Shown: positions 6,968-8,056 of the stretch, piece after piece
How positions within the stretch are numbered: position 1 is the stretch's first letter
Layout: each line of letters opens with the position of its first letter
Source: M30B53 sp964600785
Lineage (GTDB): Bacteria > Planctomycetota > Planctomycetia > Pirellulales > UBA1268
Direction: 5' to 3'
Length of the DNA: 8,056 nt
NCBI GenBank assembly: GCA_964600785.1
Contig: CAZRKH010000133.1
Span: 1 to 8,056, forward strand
Translations under genes and position numbers: made by a program
Notes under the pieces: generated by a model
The model's input: only the letters and a program-made list of their open reading frames with translations
What the model was told of the DNA's origin: nothing
Databases searched by the model: none

Positions 6968-7990
6968 ATGAGCAACGACGTCGAGCCTGACGAGCAGCCA
7001 CCAAGGCCCGACCCGGCCGGGCCCGGGCAGGCACTACGCCCGGAAGTCCGCATCCGGTTCGTCGATTTCTGGGACAGCTTCGATCCCCAGAACAACTGGT
7101 TCACGCGGCTGCTCGAGCGACGGTATCGCCTGGTGCACGTGGAGCGGCCCGACTTCCTCGTCTACTCCTGCATGGGCGGCCGCCGCAAGGAGCACCTGCG
7201 GCACGACTGCGTGCGGATTTTTTACAGCGGCGAAAACATCCCGCCCGACTGGAACACCTGCGACTGGGCCTTCACCTTCGAGCACACCCCCCACCCGCGA
7301 CACTTCCGCCTGCCGCTGTGGGGCCTCTACGCCGACCCGCTCACGCTTGTGAAGACGCCCGCTGACTTCGCCGCCGAGCCTCTGCGGAAGCCGGGCTTTT
7401 GTGCGTTCGTGGTTTCCAATCCGCTGTGCAAAACCCGCAACCGATTTTTTGAACGGCTCTCGAAATACCGACGCGTCAATTCCGGCGGGAAGCTTTTCAA
7501 CAATGTCGGCGGGAGGGTGGCCGACAAGCGAGCCTTCATCGCGGGCCACACCTTCACGATCGCGTTTGAAAACGCCTCACACCCCGGCTACACGACCGAG
7601 AAGCTGATCGAGCCGATGCTGGCCGGGTCGATCCCGATCTACTGGGGTGATCCACTGGTGGGCGTGGACTTCGATACGCGGAGCTTTCTTTCGGCACACG
7701 ACTCGCCGTCGCTCGATGACCTGGTGGAGCGGGTGGTGGCCCTCGACCGCGATCCGGCCCTGCGAGCGGCGGCCTTTTCGCATCCCTGGTTCCGCGACAA
7801 CCAGGTGCCGCTCGCGGCCGATGCCGGGGCGGTTCTCGAACAGTTCACGCGGATTTTCGAGACGCCGATCCTGCCGGTGGCCCGGCGGCGGTCGTTGGCG
7901 AGACTGACGCGTCTCGACCGCCTACCGGCGGCAGCGGGCAGCCTCAAACGCCGACTGCTGCGAAAATACCGACAGCTCACCAGCCCGTAG
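6968..7990 (+). CDS. GT10 family (alpha-1,3-fucosyltransferase-like) glycosyltransferase
   Basis: Predicted GDP-fucose-type glycosyltransferase of 340 residues that would decorate a surface glycan. The family C-terminal signature is clear: FENASHPGYTTEKLIEPMLA (200-219), then SIPIYWGDP (221-229), keeping the Glu, Asn, Tyr and Glu-Lys residues seen in Helicobacter FucT. The N-terminal motif FYSGENIPPDWNTCDWAFTF (85-104) holds Glu89, which corresponds to the proposed catalytic base. A Pro-rich head (1-25) and a strongly basic tail (306-335, which could bind membrane) flank the domain. ATG 6968 is chosen because GAGG (6955-6958) lies 9 bases upstream; an in-frame ATG at 6953, overlapping the regulator's TGA as ATGA, would add MRIAG. 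The 11-base spacing indicates co-transcription with the regulator. The TAG stop is part of a GTAG-footed repeat. The donor might not be fucose. Confidence 0.9.
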   Translation: MSNDVEPDEQPPRPDPAGPGQALRPEVRIRFVDFWDSFDPQNNWFTRLLERRYRLVHVERPDFLVYSCMGGRRKEHLRHDCVRIFYSGENIPPDWNTCDWAFTFEHTPHPRHFRLPLWGLYADPLTLVKTPADFAAEPLRKPGFCAFVVSNPLCKTRNRFFERLSKYRRVNSGGKLFNNVGGRVADKRAFIAGHTFTIAFENASHPGYTTEKLIEPMLAGSIPIYWGDPLVGVDFDTRSFLSAHDSPSLDDLVERVVALDRDPALRAAAFSHPWFRDNQVPLAADAGAVLEQFTRIFETPILPVARRRSLARLTRLDRLPAAAGSLKRRLLRKYRQLTSP

Positions 7991-8056
7991 GCCGGTTGCG
8001 CCGTAGGCCGGTTGCGCTGCAACCGGCAGCCGGTGCGAGACGTGTAGGCCGGTTGC
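7987..8056 (+). repeat. REP-like repeat cluster (one partial, one full, one cut by window end)
   Basis: Three GTAGGCCGGTTGC starts occur at 7987, 8003 and 8044. The first copy breaks off after GTAGGCCGGTTGCGCC, at the stem loop. The second has a full stem: GCCGGTTGC (8007-8015), loop GCT, GCAACCGGC (8019-8027). It is followed by GCCGGTGCGAGACG (8029-8042), related to the GCCGGTGCGGGACG of the palindrome at 1089-1117. The third runs out of the window. The TAG at 7988-7990 is the stop codon of the GT10 gene. All face the plus strand, unlike the inverted pair at 1089-1146. Confidence 0.82.

Noticed and set aside
7987..8056. CRISPR array
   Set aside because: The repeats are self-complementary, irregularly spaced by 16 and 41 bases, partly overlapping and without unique spacers of constant length. 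REP-like elements explain them.

Overview
This window is a GC-rich, tightly packed piece of a Gram-negative-type genome. It holds five protein genes, all in intact frames, and short palindromic repeats at two places. An outer-membrane efflux protein implies a diderm cell. The repeat family (GTAG-footed GCCGGTTGCG palindromes) and the style of the secretion proteins suggest a planctomycete, possibly of the Pirellulales. That assignment is an inference from memory; there is no rRNA or marker gene here to settle it.

Layout: (1) Bases 1-1092, plus strand: a GT4-type glycosyltransferase whose N-terminus lies before the window. (2) Bases 1089-1146: two REP-like palindromes in inverted orientation, filling the gap between convergent genes. 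(3) Bases 5856 down to 1143, minus strand: a three-gene operon with overlapping or nearly overlapping genes. It encodes a type I secretion-style ABC membrane protein, an HlyD-family membrane fusion protein and a TolC-family outer-membrane channel. (4) Bases 5857-6038: a divergent control region with an AT-rich core and LysR-type dyads. (5) Bases 6039-6956, plus strand: a LysR-family regulator that looks like NhaR. (6) Bases 6968-7990, plus strand: a GT10 (alpha-1,3-fucosyltransferase-like) glycosyltransferase, 11 bases after the regulator. (7) Bases 7987-8056: a second cluster of the same repeats, running off the window end.

How it may work together: the operon encodes inner-membrane, periplasmic and outer-membrane parts of one envelope-spanning export machine. 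The divergent NhaR-like protein is the obvious candidate regulator. Two glycosyltransferases flank it, so the machine may belong to a surface-glycan or adhesin locus, but no substrate gene is visible.

Two points stand out. First, the ABC protein keeps the whole fold and frame, but every ATPase motif is altered: Walker A is shortened, the signature is LSNNE, and the Q-loop Gln, the catalytic Glu, the D-loop Asp and the switch His are all replaced. It looks like a pseudo-ATPase inside an otherwise healthy secretion operon. Second, all three genes that end at a repeat (both glycosyltransferases and the channel) use as stop codon the TAG inside the repeat's GTAG foot.
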